IMG/VR virus record: IMGVR_UViG_3300025684_000031
Location: 1-38,419 of that record
Strand: one strand, 5' to 3'
Length of the DNA: 38,419 nucleotides
DNA from: a virus
Below the pieces are notes generated by a model. It saw only the letters and a list, made by a program, of their open reading frames with translations, had not been told where the DNA came from and did no database searches. Shown here in pieces: positions 28,032 to 36,244 of the stretch. The number at the start of each line of letters is the position of its first letter. Positions within the stretch are counted from its first letter, which is position 1. Both the position numbers and the translations under genes were made by a program.

Positions 28032-30425
28032 CTATGTATAACCAGTTTCTTTAATGTTTCTAACAGAAGCAATAAAGTCCGCTGGTGCAATTCTTGACTT
28101 GTTTAGGCCATCGCCGGAGTAATAACTTTCCCCAGGATTAACTGTTCGTTTTGCGCCCGGCTGTCTATATGTAACTGGCAAACTAGCCCATTCTTGTGCC
28201 AATGATCTACAAAATGCTTGCTCTGATTTGGAGCCTGCTAGGTAATCGTCTATTCCCCTACCTTGTAAAAGTTTCCTACATAATTTGTCTTGTGTTACTT
28301 GATTAAATTTATCTGTTCTTGCCGCTGCACCTTTATTGTCTACTAAGTCTATAAGTGTCTTCTTAATAATCTGATACTTGCCTGCAGCTGAGCTTGGTGA
28401 ACCCTGGCTTACTGACTCAGTTTGCCATTCAATTACTTCATCGATTGTAAGTCTTGTTAACGACTTACCAAAATATTGTTCAGGTCGTATTCTGCTTCCG
28501 CCAAATACAGTGTTGTAGCCTGCGCCTTCAGCTTCGCCAATAATATCTAATATATTTCCGTCTGGGCCAACTGTTGTAAAACGTTGCTGTGGTGTTTTAC
28601 TACCACCGTCTGATGTTACTGACTCTACTCCACTTGTACCAGGTACTGGACCTGAACCACTTGCTGACTCTTGTGCTGTTCCGCCAGCAAAACTTTTTCT
28701 AAATGTGTCTGGACTATTTTGTAATGCTCCATCTGTTAAACTAGTTGGATCTGTAATATCTGTCCTAGTAGACTTGTACATAATAGGATCTAAATTTTCG
28801 TGGTGGGCATACGGTTCGTGACTTGGCATTCTTTTTACAAAAGTAGACACATCGGAAGTTATATCCGTACCTGGTGATGTTTTTGGTACTGACCATTTTG
28901 GCAAATATGTAAAGTCTACAGCGTCTTCAGAATCTGTAGCTATTGTACCTGCTGTTGATGCACCGCTGTTTAAATTAATATCAGTGTCGCCGTCAATTTC
29001 AACGTTGCCGGCTGTGGCCTTAATATTAATTGCTCCTTCTGTTGCTGTGAAATAATTTTCTTTACCTACAATATTAAGGGTAGTATCAGTATTAATAAAC
29101 ATATCTTCTGCTGTGCGAATATGTCCTTGTAGGTCTGCTAACACATATATGTTAGCATTTGTATGATGATGTATGTCGCCTTCAACTAAAGTTTTTTGGT
29201 ATCCTGTAACTTTAGTTTCTTGGTATCCTTTAACATTTGTTAAAAAGTTTGCTTCTGCTAACATTTTAGTGTCAGTTGCACTTTCAATAGAAACGTTGCC
29301 TGTGCCGTTGCCAGTAAAGCCATCAAATCTAGCACTTGCTCTAACATTAACATTTCTGCCGCCTTCAATGTTAACATCTCTATCTGCTGTTAAGTTTATG
29401 TCTGCATCACTGTGAATTGAAATACTGTCGGTTCCGTAGACATCAATTTTACCATCACTAGTAAGTTCGACCCATGCTGTTCCTCTACTGTTAGCAATGT
29501 AAACAAAATCTTCCGAATTGTGCATCAATATTTGATGCCCTGTACGTGTTCGTATCCTTGTTAATTCGTTGTGCGGAATAGTTGGAATGCCATAAAGTTC
29601 TTCTGCTTCTACATTTGCATATGTAGGAGGTCCTGCTGAGGCATGCGACACTCTTAATAGTTTATCATCACCGTCATCCATTACTATGCTTGAACCGCCT
29701 AGCCTGTTAACAAATTTTGAATGTTTTAATCCTGACTCGCCAACTAATCCTTTTGGTGCGCCTGGACGTTTGTCTATTGGTCCGGGTGTGCTAATACCAA
29801 ATACAGAACTAGGAACTTCACGCCTAGCACTTGAAGTAGTTGTACCTCTATTTTCGTCTCTAATTAATCCTTGTATTTCTAGTGTTTGCGTAAAATCTTT
29901 GTTGTAAGGTTTTGCATATCTAGTTTGATCTCTGCCAGTTCCGCTTTCAACTCTTTTATTGTATTCTGCAACAGGTAATTTCAACCCTTGTATATTGTCT
30001 GGAGTTCCTGGTGTTGTAAGCTCTGTAGATGCTCTACCATCAGGAATCATAAAGTTCATAAATTTGTCTTGAACGCAACCTATCCAAAATCCTTGTGATA
30101 CATCACCTTCTGCAAAAATAACCATTACCCTTGCGCCAACATCTGGTGGTACAAACCACATACCATAACTTTTTTGTGAACTTGCATAACCGTCATTTGC
30201 TGTGACATGACTCATATTTGTAACACCGTAAAATGGTGACAAATATCTAACTTCGATTGTAGTACCTAAACGTTCTGGTACACTACCTGCTGTGTTAGAT
30301 TTTAAAACATCAACTTTTAATGACCCCATATAAGTAGTATCAAGATTACTAACCACTATGGCTTCATACGGTCCTGAGCCGATATTTTCTAATTTTTTAA
30401 GGTTAGATCTTTTACTTTGTGCCAT
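28032..30425 (-). CDS. gp5: gp5-like baseplate spike with C-terminal lysozyme-like domain (797 aa)
   Basis: Start placed at 30425: ATG follows the hub stop by seven bases and an AGGAAA ribosome site, whereas the longer frame from 30479 would overlap the hub gene by 47 bases. Domains: an OB-fold-like N-terminus (GPYEAIVVSNLD, then PPDVGARVMVIFAEGDVSQG and FWIGCVQD); a central repetitive needle (about residues 335-490) with DINLTADRDVNIEGGRNVNV-like octad turns, as in gp5/VgrG beta-helices; a Ser/Gly/Pro linker; and a C-terminal lysozyme-like domain (about 615-750) with an IGEAEGAGYNTVFGG start and SSAAGKYQIIKKT near 678, matching the lambda-R/COG4678 muramidase type. The Glu in GEAEG is the likely catalytic acid. 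T4 gp5 has its lysozyme in the middle, so the order differs here. It punctures the outer membrane and digests peptidoglycan locally. Confidence 0.9.
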   Translation of the reverse strand: MAQSKRSNLKKLENIGSGPYEAIVVSNLDTTYMGSLKVDVLKSNTAGSVPERLGTTIEVRYLSPFYGVTNMSHVTANDGYASSQKSYGMWFVPPDVGARVMVIFAEGDVSQGFWIGCVQDKFMNFMIPDGRASTELTTPGTPDNIQGLKLPVAEYNKRVESGTGRDQTRYAKPYNKDFTQTLEIQGLIRDENRGTTTSSARREVPSSVFGISTPGPIDKRPGAPKGLVGESGLKHSKFVNRLGGSSIVMDDGDDKLLRVSHASAGPPTYANVEAEELYGIPTIPHNELTRIRTRTGHQILMHNSEDFVYIANSRGTAWVELTSDGKIDVYGTDSISIHSDADINLTADRDVNIEGGRNVNVRASARFDGFTGNGTGNVSIESATDTKMLAEANFLTNVKGYQETKVTGYQKTLVEGDIHHHTNANIYVLADLQGHIRTAEDMFINTDTTLNIVGKENYFTATEGAINIKATAGNVEIDGDTDINLNSGASTAGTIATDSEDAVDFTYLPKWSVPKTSPGTDITSDVSTFVKRMPSHEPYAHHENLDPIMYKSTRTDITDPTSLTDGALQNSPDTFRKSFAGGTAQESASGSGPVPGTSGVESVTSDGGSKTPQQRFTTVGPDGNILDIIGEAEGAGYNTVFGGSRIRPEQYFGKSLTRLTIDEVIEWQTESVSQGSPSSAAGKYQIIKKTLIDLVDNKGAAARTDKFNQVTQDKLCRKLLQGRGIDDYLAGSKSEQAFCRSLAQEWASLPVTYRQPGAKRTVNPGESYYSGDGLNKSRIAPADFIASVRNIKETGYT

Positions 30426-30432
30426 AGGTTTC

Positions 30433-33400
30433 CTATATTGCTGTTGTGCCGTTGTTACCAGTATATACCGGATCTCCAAACTCGTTATAAGTGATACCGG
30501 ACTGTGATCTAGTTATAGGTGTACTTGTTTCTACACCTTGGTTTGTATAAAAATTAGCAATAGCTCTAATTTTGTCTCCTGCTTGTACATCATATAAATC
30601 ATCACGTGCTTCTGTTGGAAAATATGGTCTAAGAGTTGATTCACCAAATTCACTTGTTTGGAAGTTTTGTTGATACGCTGAATACTGTGTTGCTGTTAAA
30701 GAGCTAGTTCCGCTTACACGTCTAATAGCACTGTCAACATAACTTTGTTTCGGTGTACCATCTGGATTATGAGTTGCCCCATACTGTCTTATCCACTGTC
30801 TTCCACTTTGCCCAGAAGGCTTAGGTCGAACGTTTCCAACGCCGCCAGTTTCATCAGAAGTCCCAGATATCTGATCAGGCGCCCTTGGAGCGTCTGTGCT
30901 AGTACTTTCTTCTTTAGGTGCTGGCGGATTACCACCAGGAACTAAACCGTTTCTAGGCCAATCTAATTCTCCACCTTCAGATGCCGCAGCACTAAAATGC
31001 ATAGCATCTGTTGCACTTTCCCAATCGCCGCCCCAGCCTAAACCATGTTTCTCAGCTAATGCACTAATTGCACTTCCTGTGCCGCCATCTGGCATATCTG
31101 TTGGTTCTGGGCCGTCTTCAGGTCTTGGTCTAACCATAGGATTTTCTGCAGCATTAATATCTATTGCCAATCCACTTGCATGATAACTTGGGCTGGCGCT
31201 TCCTCTAGATGTTCGTTGAACATATCCGCCTAGTGTACGCACTTCGTATCCTAAATCATTTTCTAACTCATCTATAAGAGCTTGAAAGTTTTCTGCGTAA
31301 ACTTTTGCTACTTGAGTAGTTTTACCATTTTTAGAACGTATTGTTGCAAGCTCACCATTAGACCCATATGATTTTACAACTGCGTTTTGATTCATAGTAT
31401 TTTCTTGAGGGTCGCTACCTATTACATTTCCGTCCCAGCCTGGGTGTGGATTAAGACCCGGACAACCTGGCTTTTCAATAAGTGCTTTTGCTTCGCTTAT
31501 TCCTTCTGTACTTTGATTTCTACGCCTTACTAGTTCTAAAGTTTGTGTAAATTTATTTCCGCTTATTTTGCTGTTAGCAGTTATAACTTGATATACACCG
31601 CTAAAACTATCTACCGCAACAGTTGCTCCTGGAAACAACATTGTGCCATCTTGGTTATAATCAACTGGGGTTCTAAAATTAATAACAACATCAATTTCGT
31701 TGCGTTGATGATCAAGTCCGCCACCAGCTGTAATATTTTTTGAGCCGCCTCTAGCTGATGTAAAATTACCTATTCCGCTATCAGGTATAAAATACGGATC
31801 TCCCCAAACTTCTAACTCTGCTGTAATCAAATCAACTTTACTGTTTATAAGTGAGTTGTGAAACATCTTAGCAAGTTCTTCGCCGTATTGTTTATTGTAA
31901 CTACCTCCATTAAAATTACCAGTTTTCATTACTGACCTAGTCCTACCTTCAGGTATCATATTTCCGTCTCTAGGTGGACCGAGTGTTGGATGTCTTGGCG
32001 TAGTTACATTTTTTTCTCTGTCGTTGACTACGTCACTTGCGGAAAGTTGTCCCATATCCATTCTTATTGCTTGGAAGAATGCCGCATTAAATTTTATATC
32101 AAATCCTAGTACATCTTCGTTTTGACCACTGTAAATATAATTGTATGTTTTTACAGTATGTTTTGCTTTTTCTATTAGACCTGAATTTGCTTGGTTCGGC
32201 GCACTGAATCTACTAGCATCTACTTTGTAAGGTACAACATCATAAACATAAACTTTTGGTGTTTCGCCTGTTGCATTTTCATATGCTCTGTCATCTATAA
32301 TGTAGCATTTAGACTCAATTCTAAACCATTCTATTTCGCCCTTACTATCTACTCTATTAAGTGCTGTTCTGCCGTATTCACTTACAAGTAAAAGTTCTTC
32401 AATAACTTTTGTAATTGGTGTTCCTTGTGTAAACTTAAACGTTCGTAATTCATCACTCATTGTAAGTTCTACACCATTACGTTTGTAAACATTTGTGTCT
32501 TGATCGTATGCATAAAGACCTAATCCAAAAGGATTATCGCCACCTTCTTGAAAGTCTGTTATCATTCGGCTTGCGCCTATCTTGTTAAGGTCTTGGATAG
32601 ACCCTGATTTTAAAGATTCTAATAATGCACTACTACTTGTGTCTACTCCTAAACGTTTAAAAAATGATGTAACGCCGCCGTCTTCTGTAGTTTCTGCTGC
32701 TTGGTCACCTTTACGCGATGACTTTGCTTCGCTGTCTGATATTGTTGCTTTATTAGTAAATTCTGCAGCTCGCAAATAACTTGTGTCTATATCTCCAGTT
32801 CGTGTTGTTGGAAATCTAACAAGATAAAAATCAGTTGCTGGCTGACATGACTCGTTTGCAATGTGTTGTAATTTTTCATTAATAACTGTAGATAAACTTT
32901 GTTCACCGATTGATAGTATTTCAACCATATCTCTACCAGTTATACTAATCGTGTCTTGTAACTCTTGTACATCTTGAGAAAATGATTGTTCGTTCCACGG
33001 TATACATTGTACTTGATATGCACTTCCGCCAGAGTCTACATCAAATTCAATTGATGTTAGTTTGAATGGAAGTTTTCTATTACTGTATGCTATCGGCTTG
33101 CCGCCTTCATCGTCCCATCCAACAAAATCTAATTCTAACAAATACGGTGCTTGTAAGTAGTTTTCAAATCCTGCATCAAACGCCGCTGCTTGTAATGCTT
33201 GTAAAAACACACCCATTGAATAAGGTTCTTTTACTGTAAAACTAAAACTAATTGATTGTGTTGCGCCAGTTTTACTATTAGAAGCAACAATAGCATTCAT
33301 ATCAAAATCGTCTATAAAATACTCTGTGTTTCCGCTCTCGGTTCCAACAGTGTCATATATTGACTGAATACGCTTATCATCTATGCCGCCACCGCCGCTA

Positions 33401-34059
33401 CGTAGAATTGTATAGTCTGCACCGTTTGCAATATATGTTTGACTAGGATTATTTGCACTGTCAGCTGTTAGCGCACCTAAAGTAAAAATAGCATTATAAC
33501 TGTTAAATGACCTTAACGGATTTTTTAGTGTTACACCAGGCGCTTTAGGTTCTGGTTCAGGAGCACTGTTTTTTCCCCTAGCTGTATCTTTGTGCTTTTC
33601 TTGAAACTTTTCAAGTTCTTCTTCTACAGCATTTACAATGCCATTGCCAACAGAATCAAGTGCTTCAGTTACATAACTGTTAATCTCACCTACACTCATT
33701 CCTTTTACTGCTGGTATAACTTGTTCTACTAATGCTTCTGCTTTGCTTGCTAAGGCTCCGCCAAAGCCGTTTGCAAAAGCGTTTAGCCCAGGAGGAAAAA
33801 TAGCTGACGGATCTTCAATATCTGCAAGTGCTGGAATTTTTTGTCCTAAAGTTTTGGCACTCGTTGCAAGTCCAGCTACATCTATTTTTGAAACTGAATC
33901 AGATAAAACAGACATTGCTCCAGACGCATCATAAATTGTGCTTGTAGCATTTTTCATGTCTCCAAACATTTCAGTTGCATTTATATTTTCTAACGGATCA
34001 CCAAACCCGTTAGCAAGTGTCTGTGCTTTGTTTTGAATAATCTTTGTTGGATCAATCAT
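30433..34059 (-). CDS. Baseplate hub protein with M15 peptidase domain (1208 aa)
   Basis: The N-terminal ~160 residues are helical and Ala-rich. Residues ~185-880 are beta-rich and hub-like (YNAIFTLGALTADSANN, ISFSFTVKEPYSMGVFLQAL, LELDFVGWDDEGGKP, INFRTPVDYNQDGTMLFPG, FTQTLELVRRRNQ), as in large hub proteins of marine T4-like phages. Residues ~915-1025 form an M15/VanY-type metallopeptidase: SYHASGLAIDIN (near 956) gives the His and Asp zinc ligands, and GWGGDW followed by DAMHFS (near 1018) gives the last His. A Pro/Ser/Thr-rich linker leads to a C-terminal domain of about 110 residues. It abuts gp53 (TAAATG) and precedes the spike. Likely role: the gp27-like hub with an enzyme that cuts peptide stems during entry. 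Identity with gp27 itself is not shown. Confidence 0.82.
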   Translation of the reverse strand: MIDPTKIIQNKAQTLANGFGDPLENINATEMFGDMKNATSTIYDASGAMSVLSDSVSKIDVAGLATSAKTLGQKIPALADIEDPSAIFPPGLNAFANGFGGALASKAEALVEQVIPAVKGMSVGEINSYVTEALDSVGNGIVNAVEEELEKFQEKHKDTARGKNSAPEPEPKAPGVTLKNPLRSFNSYNAIFTLGALTADSANNPSQTYIANGADYTILRSGGGGIDDKRIQSIYDTVGTESGNTEYFIDDFDMNAIVASNSKTGATQSISFSFTVKEPYSMGVFLQALQAAAFDAGFENYLQAPYLLELDFVGWDDEGGKPIAYSNRKLPFKLTSIEFDVDSGGSAYQVQCIPWNEQSFSQDVQELQDTISITGRDMVEILSIGEQSLSTVINEKLQHIANESCQPATDFYLVRFPTTRTGDIDTSYLRAAEFTNKATISDSEAKSSRKGDQAAETTEDGGVTSFFKRLGVDTSSSALLESLKSGSIQDLNKIGASRMITDFQEGGDNPFGLGLYAYDQDTNVYKRNGVELTMSDELRTFKFTQGTPITKVIEELLLVSEYGRTALNRVDSKGEIEWFRIESKCYIIDDRAYENATGETPKVYVYDVVPYKVDASRFSAPNQANSGLIEKAKHTVKTYNYIYSGQNEDVLGFDIKFNAAFFQAIRMDMGQLSASDVVNDREKNVTTPRHPTLGPPRDGNMIPEGRTRSVMKTGNFNGGSYNKQYGEELAKMFHNSLINSKVDLITAELEVWGDPYFIPDSGIGNFTSARGGSKNITAGGGLDHQRNEIDVVINFRTPVDYNQDGTMLFPGATVAVDSFSGVYQVITANSKISGNKFTQTLELVRRRNQSTEGISEAKALIEKPGCPGLNPHPGWDGNVIGSDPQENTMNQNAVVKSYGSNGELATIRSKNGKTTQVAKVYAENFQALIDELENDLGYEVRTLGGYVQRTSRGSASPSYHASGLAIDINAAENPMVRPRPEDGPEPTDMPDGGTGSAISALAEKHGLGWGGDWESATDAMHFSAAASEGGELDWPRNGLVPGGNPPAPKEESTSTDAPRAPDQISGTSDETGGVGNVRPKPSGQSGRQWIRQYGATHNPDGTPKQSYVDSAIRRVSGTSSLTATQYSAYQQNFQTSEFGESTLRPYFPTEARDDLYDVQAGDKIRAIANFYTNQGVETSTPITRSQSGITYNEFGDPVYTGNNGTTAI

Positions 34060-34362
34060 TTATATTCCTAAAGAGCTTTTTAGTCTATCTGCGTTTGGTA
34101 AAAATATTGTAGTGCCTGCAACCATATCAAAAACAGGATCTTTAATAATATTAATATTTCTCTGTGCAAACACCCACCATAGCTTAGGAGTTCCATAAAG
34201 GTCATATGCTAATAAATCTGGTCTATGAGTATATTGTGTTTCAATGGTATATTGTGCATCATCTGATGCTGACGGAACAGGACGTATCCTAAGTATATCT
34301 AAAGCACCTGTTCTAGTGTACTGTGTTTTGTGCCAAGGACTTGTTGATTTATAATTTGCCAT
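34060..34362 (-). CDS. gp53: Baseplate wedge protein gp53 (100 aa)
   Basis: T4 gp53 is the last wedge subunit and allows wedges to assemble around the hub. The family signature is clear: SPWHKTQYTR at the start, then RPDLLAYDLYGTPKLWWVFA (about residues 47-66), QRNINIIKDP, and the closing GTTIFLPNADRL. This LysM-like segment is all that remains; T4 gp53 is 196 residues, while short forms of about 100 are usual in marine T4-like phages. The start overlaps the stop of the gp48-like gene by one base (TAATG) and the stop directly abuts the hub start, so the three are translationally coupled. Confidence 0.93.
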   Translation of the reverse strand: MANYKSTSPWHKTQYTRTGALDILRIRPVPSASDDAQYTIETQYTHRPDLLAYDLYGTPKLWWVFAQRNINIIKDPVFDMVAGTTIFLPNADRLKSSLGI

Positions 34363-35255
34363 TAGATGAAGCCCTCGTTGCCGCCAATATAATCACCATT
34401 AACAAAATTTTGTAAATTAAATTCACTTGTTCTTCTTCTTGAAAATGTAGGTTTGAGCGTAATACTAATTTGAGAATTTGTAGGTGCCCAACTTGTAGAC
34501 CCTTTTTCTTCATCTGTAAGTCCGCAAGCAATATAGTCTACGTCTGCTGGTAAGTCAACTGTAAAGTTTGAAATAACAACAGGTACATTATTAAAAATAT
34601 AATCACCGTAGCCGTTTAGTCTTACTACTGGCGGTGGTGCACCTGCATTTTCTGAATCTGCACCGTAAAACATTTTTGTTACAGTTCTTAAATAGTGAAT
34701 ACACGCAATCCAGTATTTTCCTTCATCTGGATTTTCTACAGGAAATTCACCTGTAATAACAATGTCATCTGCAGCACTATTTTCGTAAATTTGGAATGGG
34801 TAATTTGTATGCACAGGTTGCAATGTATTATAGTTTGCGCTGTGACTTACAATAATTGTAGGAGTTATTGGAAAACACAGTCCGCCGGTTGCAGATAGCG
34901 GTGCAAGTAGCCTTGCATTTTTTACGTCTGGTGCTTTCGGTAAACTTAACTTCACACGCCAATCAGCATCTTTTGCGGTTGACTTAAAACTAGATGCAAC
35001 GTTAGATTTAATTTTTCCTTTATCGCCTGTAGGTAAGTTTATACTTCTTGCTAGTTTAGCAAAACCTGCTGCGCCAAAAACGGCACCGGCTACATCTTTA
35101 ATAGCATTGTCAATAAAGCCAACACCTGTGTTGAGCGAATCACCTATAAATTTTGTTATCGATGCTTCTGCACCTTGTTCTATAGCCTGCTTTGCTTTGT
35201 TTGCTTGTGTCTTTACAGCTTTACCTACTGCACTCTCTAATGGATTGGTTGCCAT
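34362..35255 (-). CDS. gp48: Tail tube-associated baseplate protein, gp48-like (297 aa)
   Basis: The N-terminus is a helical, Ala-rich stretch (SAVGKAVKTQANKAKQAIEQ) and a hydrophobic Gly/Ala segment (DVAGAVFGAAGFAKLA). The rest is beta-rich: WRVKLSLPKAP, PITPTIIVSHSANYNTLQP, NYPFQIYENSAADDIVITGE, YWIACIHYLRTVTKMFYG, NGYGDYIFNNVPVVISNF. The alternating core resembles tube-like proteins that cap the baseplate end of the tube (gp48/gp54 in T4). gp48 is preferred because proteins of this pattern next to gp53 carry that name in T4-like cyanophages; gp54 or another tube-fold initiator is possible. ATG follows AGGAGATG. It is the first gene of the late block, behind a possible late promoter at 35276-35283, and is divergent from gp55. 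Confidence 0.7.
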   Translation of the reverse strand: MATNPLESAVGKAVKTQANKAKQAIEQGAEASITKFIGDSLNTGVGFIDNAIKDVAGAVFGAAGFAKLARSINLPTGDKGKIKSNVASSFKSTAKDADWRVKLSLPKAPDVKNARLLAPLSATGGLCFPITPTIIVSHSANYNTLQPVHTNYPFQIYENSAADDIVITGEFPVENPDEGKYWIACIHYLRTVTKMFYGADSENAGAPPPVVRLNGYGDYIFNNVPVVISNFTVDLPADVDYIACGLTDEEKGSTSWAPTNSQISITLKPTFSRRRTSEFNLQNFVNGDYIGGNEGFI

Positions 35256-35275
35256 TTCACATCTCCTATATACAT

Positions 35276-35283
35276 TATTTAGT
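35276..35283 (-). promoter_or_regulatory. Possible late promoter (ACTAAATA) for the structural block
   Basis: The minus strand reads ACTAAATA, keeping the TAAATA core of NATAAATA with a mismatch at the second base, 21 bases before the start codon at 35255. This is the same distance as the exact matches before gp6 and the 206-aa gene. Its last base touches the first base of the gp55 -35 element on the other strand. Confidence 0.45.
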
Positions 35284-35311
35284 TGACATAATTAAGTATG
35301 TAGTTTATAAT
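35283..35311 (+). promoter_or_regulatory. Consensus sigma70-type promoter for gp55
   Basis: TTGACA (35283-35288) and TATAAT (35306-35311) are 17 bases apart, a perfect housekeeping consensus, so host polymerase should transcribe the late sigma gene early. The expected start is near 35318, about 20 bases before the TTG start codon, inside a ten-base palindrome at 35315-35324 (GTTAATTAAC). Confidence 0.88.
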
Positions 35312-35324
35312 AGTGTTAATTAAC

Positions 35325-35330
35325 TTGGAG
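35325..35330 (+). promoter_or_regulatory. Ribosome binding site fixing the TTG start of gp55
   Basis: TTGGAG ends seven bases before the TTG at 35338. There is no in-frame ATG nearby upstream, and the conserved N-terminal frame begins here, so TTG is the best-supported start. Confidence 0.7.
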
Positions 35331-35337
35331 AATACCA

Positions 35338-36198
35338 TTGAGAAAACGTAATTACCTTAATAATAAGGACATATTGTCAGAAATCCATAAATCTAAAAAC
35401 ACTTTTAATAGTTATGTGGAAGAAACTTATAATCAGTACGATTTGATACTATTAGACGTAGCTAAAATTAATAGACTGACTATCGCTGAAGCGAAACGAG
35501 CAAAAGCAAAAAGATTAAGCACAGCCGAGTACGAAAGACGTAAAATGGCTGGAGAAAAAGTTAAACAAGCAGAATGTGAAGTTGATTGGAAAAAGATCAC
35601 ACAAGAAGAACTAATCTTCCGTGTTATGACATTTGATCACATTCCAGAAGAGCCCGGACGTAAAAAGAATCCTAAAACAATAGCAGATACAAAAACTAAA
35701 CTTAACTTTCCCCCTTTCCATCATTACAAATTTAATGATGAAGGTGAGCTTATTTTAGTTGGTAAAAGTCATTGGGTAGGTGGTATGGATAATGGCCACT
35801 TTTCAAAAGGACACGGTAAAGCAACAAACACACTTGCTACTATGTGGTTAAAATTAGTAGACCGTTATGCTACTCGAGGCAATGTACGTGGTTACACATA
35901 CAATGACGAGATGAAGGGTCAAGCAATACTACAATTAGCACAAATTGGCTTACAGTTTGACGAATCAAAGTCAAACAATCCGTTTGCATATTATACAGCA
36001 GCCGTTACTAACAGTTTTGTACGTGTTATTAATATTGAAAAGCGTAATCAAAACATTAGAGATGACATTTTAGAGATGAATGATCTTAATCCTTCTTACA
36101 CAAGACAAGCACAAGGCGAGTGGGAAGCAAGTGTAAAACGTAACGAAGCAGCCAGCTTTTCTATCCATAACGAAAAAAAACCGGTTGACAACAAATAG
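35338..36198 (+). CDS. gp55: Late-transcription sigma factor gp55 (286 aa, TTG start)
   Basis: gp55 binds host RNA polymerase core and, with the clamp-coactivator system, recognises TATAAATA late promoters. The sigma-region-2-like part covers about residues 165-245: LATMWLKLVDRYATRGNVRG, then YNDEMKGQAILQLAQIGLQF, DESKSNNPFAYYTAAVTNSF and VINIEKRNQNIRDDI. The DLNPSYTRQ that follows is typical of marine phage gp55. T4 gp55 is 185 residues; the extra 100 or so are N-terminal, including a Lys/Arg-rich helix (AEAKRAKAKRLSTAEYERRK) and a FPPFHHYKF to GKSHWVGGMDNGHFSKGHGK stretch. The start is TTG with TTGGAG seven bases upstream. A consensus sigma70 promoter drives it, divergent from the late block it would control. 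Confidence 0.93.
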   Translation: MRKRNYLNNKDILSEIHKSKNTFNSYVEETYNQYDLILLDVAKINRLTIAEAKRAKAKRLSTAEYERRKMAGEKVKQAECEVDWKKITQEELIFRVMTFDHIPEEPGRKKNPKTIADTKTKLNFPPFHHYKFNDEGELILVGKSHWVGGMDNGHFSKGHGKATNTLATMWLKLVDRYATRGNVRGYTYNDEMKGQAILQLAQIGLQFDESKSNNPFAYYTAAVTNSFVRVINIEKRNQNIRDDILEMNDLNPSYTRQAQGEWEASVKRNEAASFSIHNEKKPVDNK

Positions 36199-36213
36199 TT
36201 TTGTATGTACAAT
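36185..36213 (+). promoter_or_regulatory. Near-consensus sigma70-type promoter for gp47-gp46
   Basis: TTGACA (36185-36190) and TACAAT (36208-36213) are 17 bases apart; only one base differs from consensus. The -35 lies inside the last codons of gp55. The expected start is near 36220, about 25 bases before the gp47 start codon. A TTGTA/TACAA inverted repeat (36201-36212) overlaps the -10. Confidence 0.75.
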
Positions 36214-36231
36214 ACTAACATAGAAGCCTAA

Positions 36232-36237
36232 TGGAGG
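36232..36237 (+). promoter_or_regulatory. Ribosome binding site fixing the TTG start of gp47
   Basis: TGGAGG ends seven bases before the TTG at 36245. The only nearby ATG (36231) reads into a stop after three codons, so TTG is the start. Confidence 0.75.
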
Positions 36238-36244
36238 ACTGACT

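Noticed and set aside
30426-30479. Earlier start for the spike protein at 30479
   Set aside because: It would overlap the hub gene by 47 bases; the internal ATG at 30425 has an AGGAAA site and follows the hub stop by seven bases.
34057-34064. TATAAATG at the start of the hub gene (minus strand)
   Set aside because: One mismatch from the late promoter, but it includes the start codon itself, so a transcript from it could not carry that start.
34349-34531. 60-codon open frame on the minus strand within the gp48-like gene
   Set aside because: Out of frame inside a conserved coding region, no ribosome site, Lys/Leu-rich translation without recognisable features.
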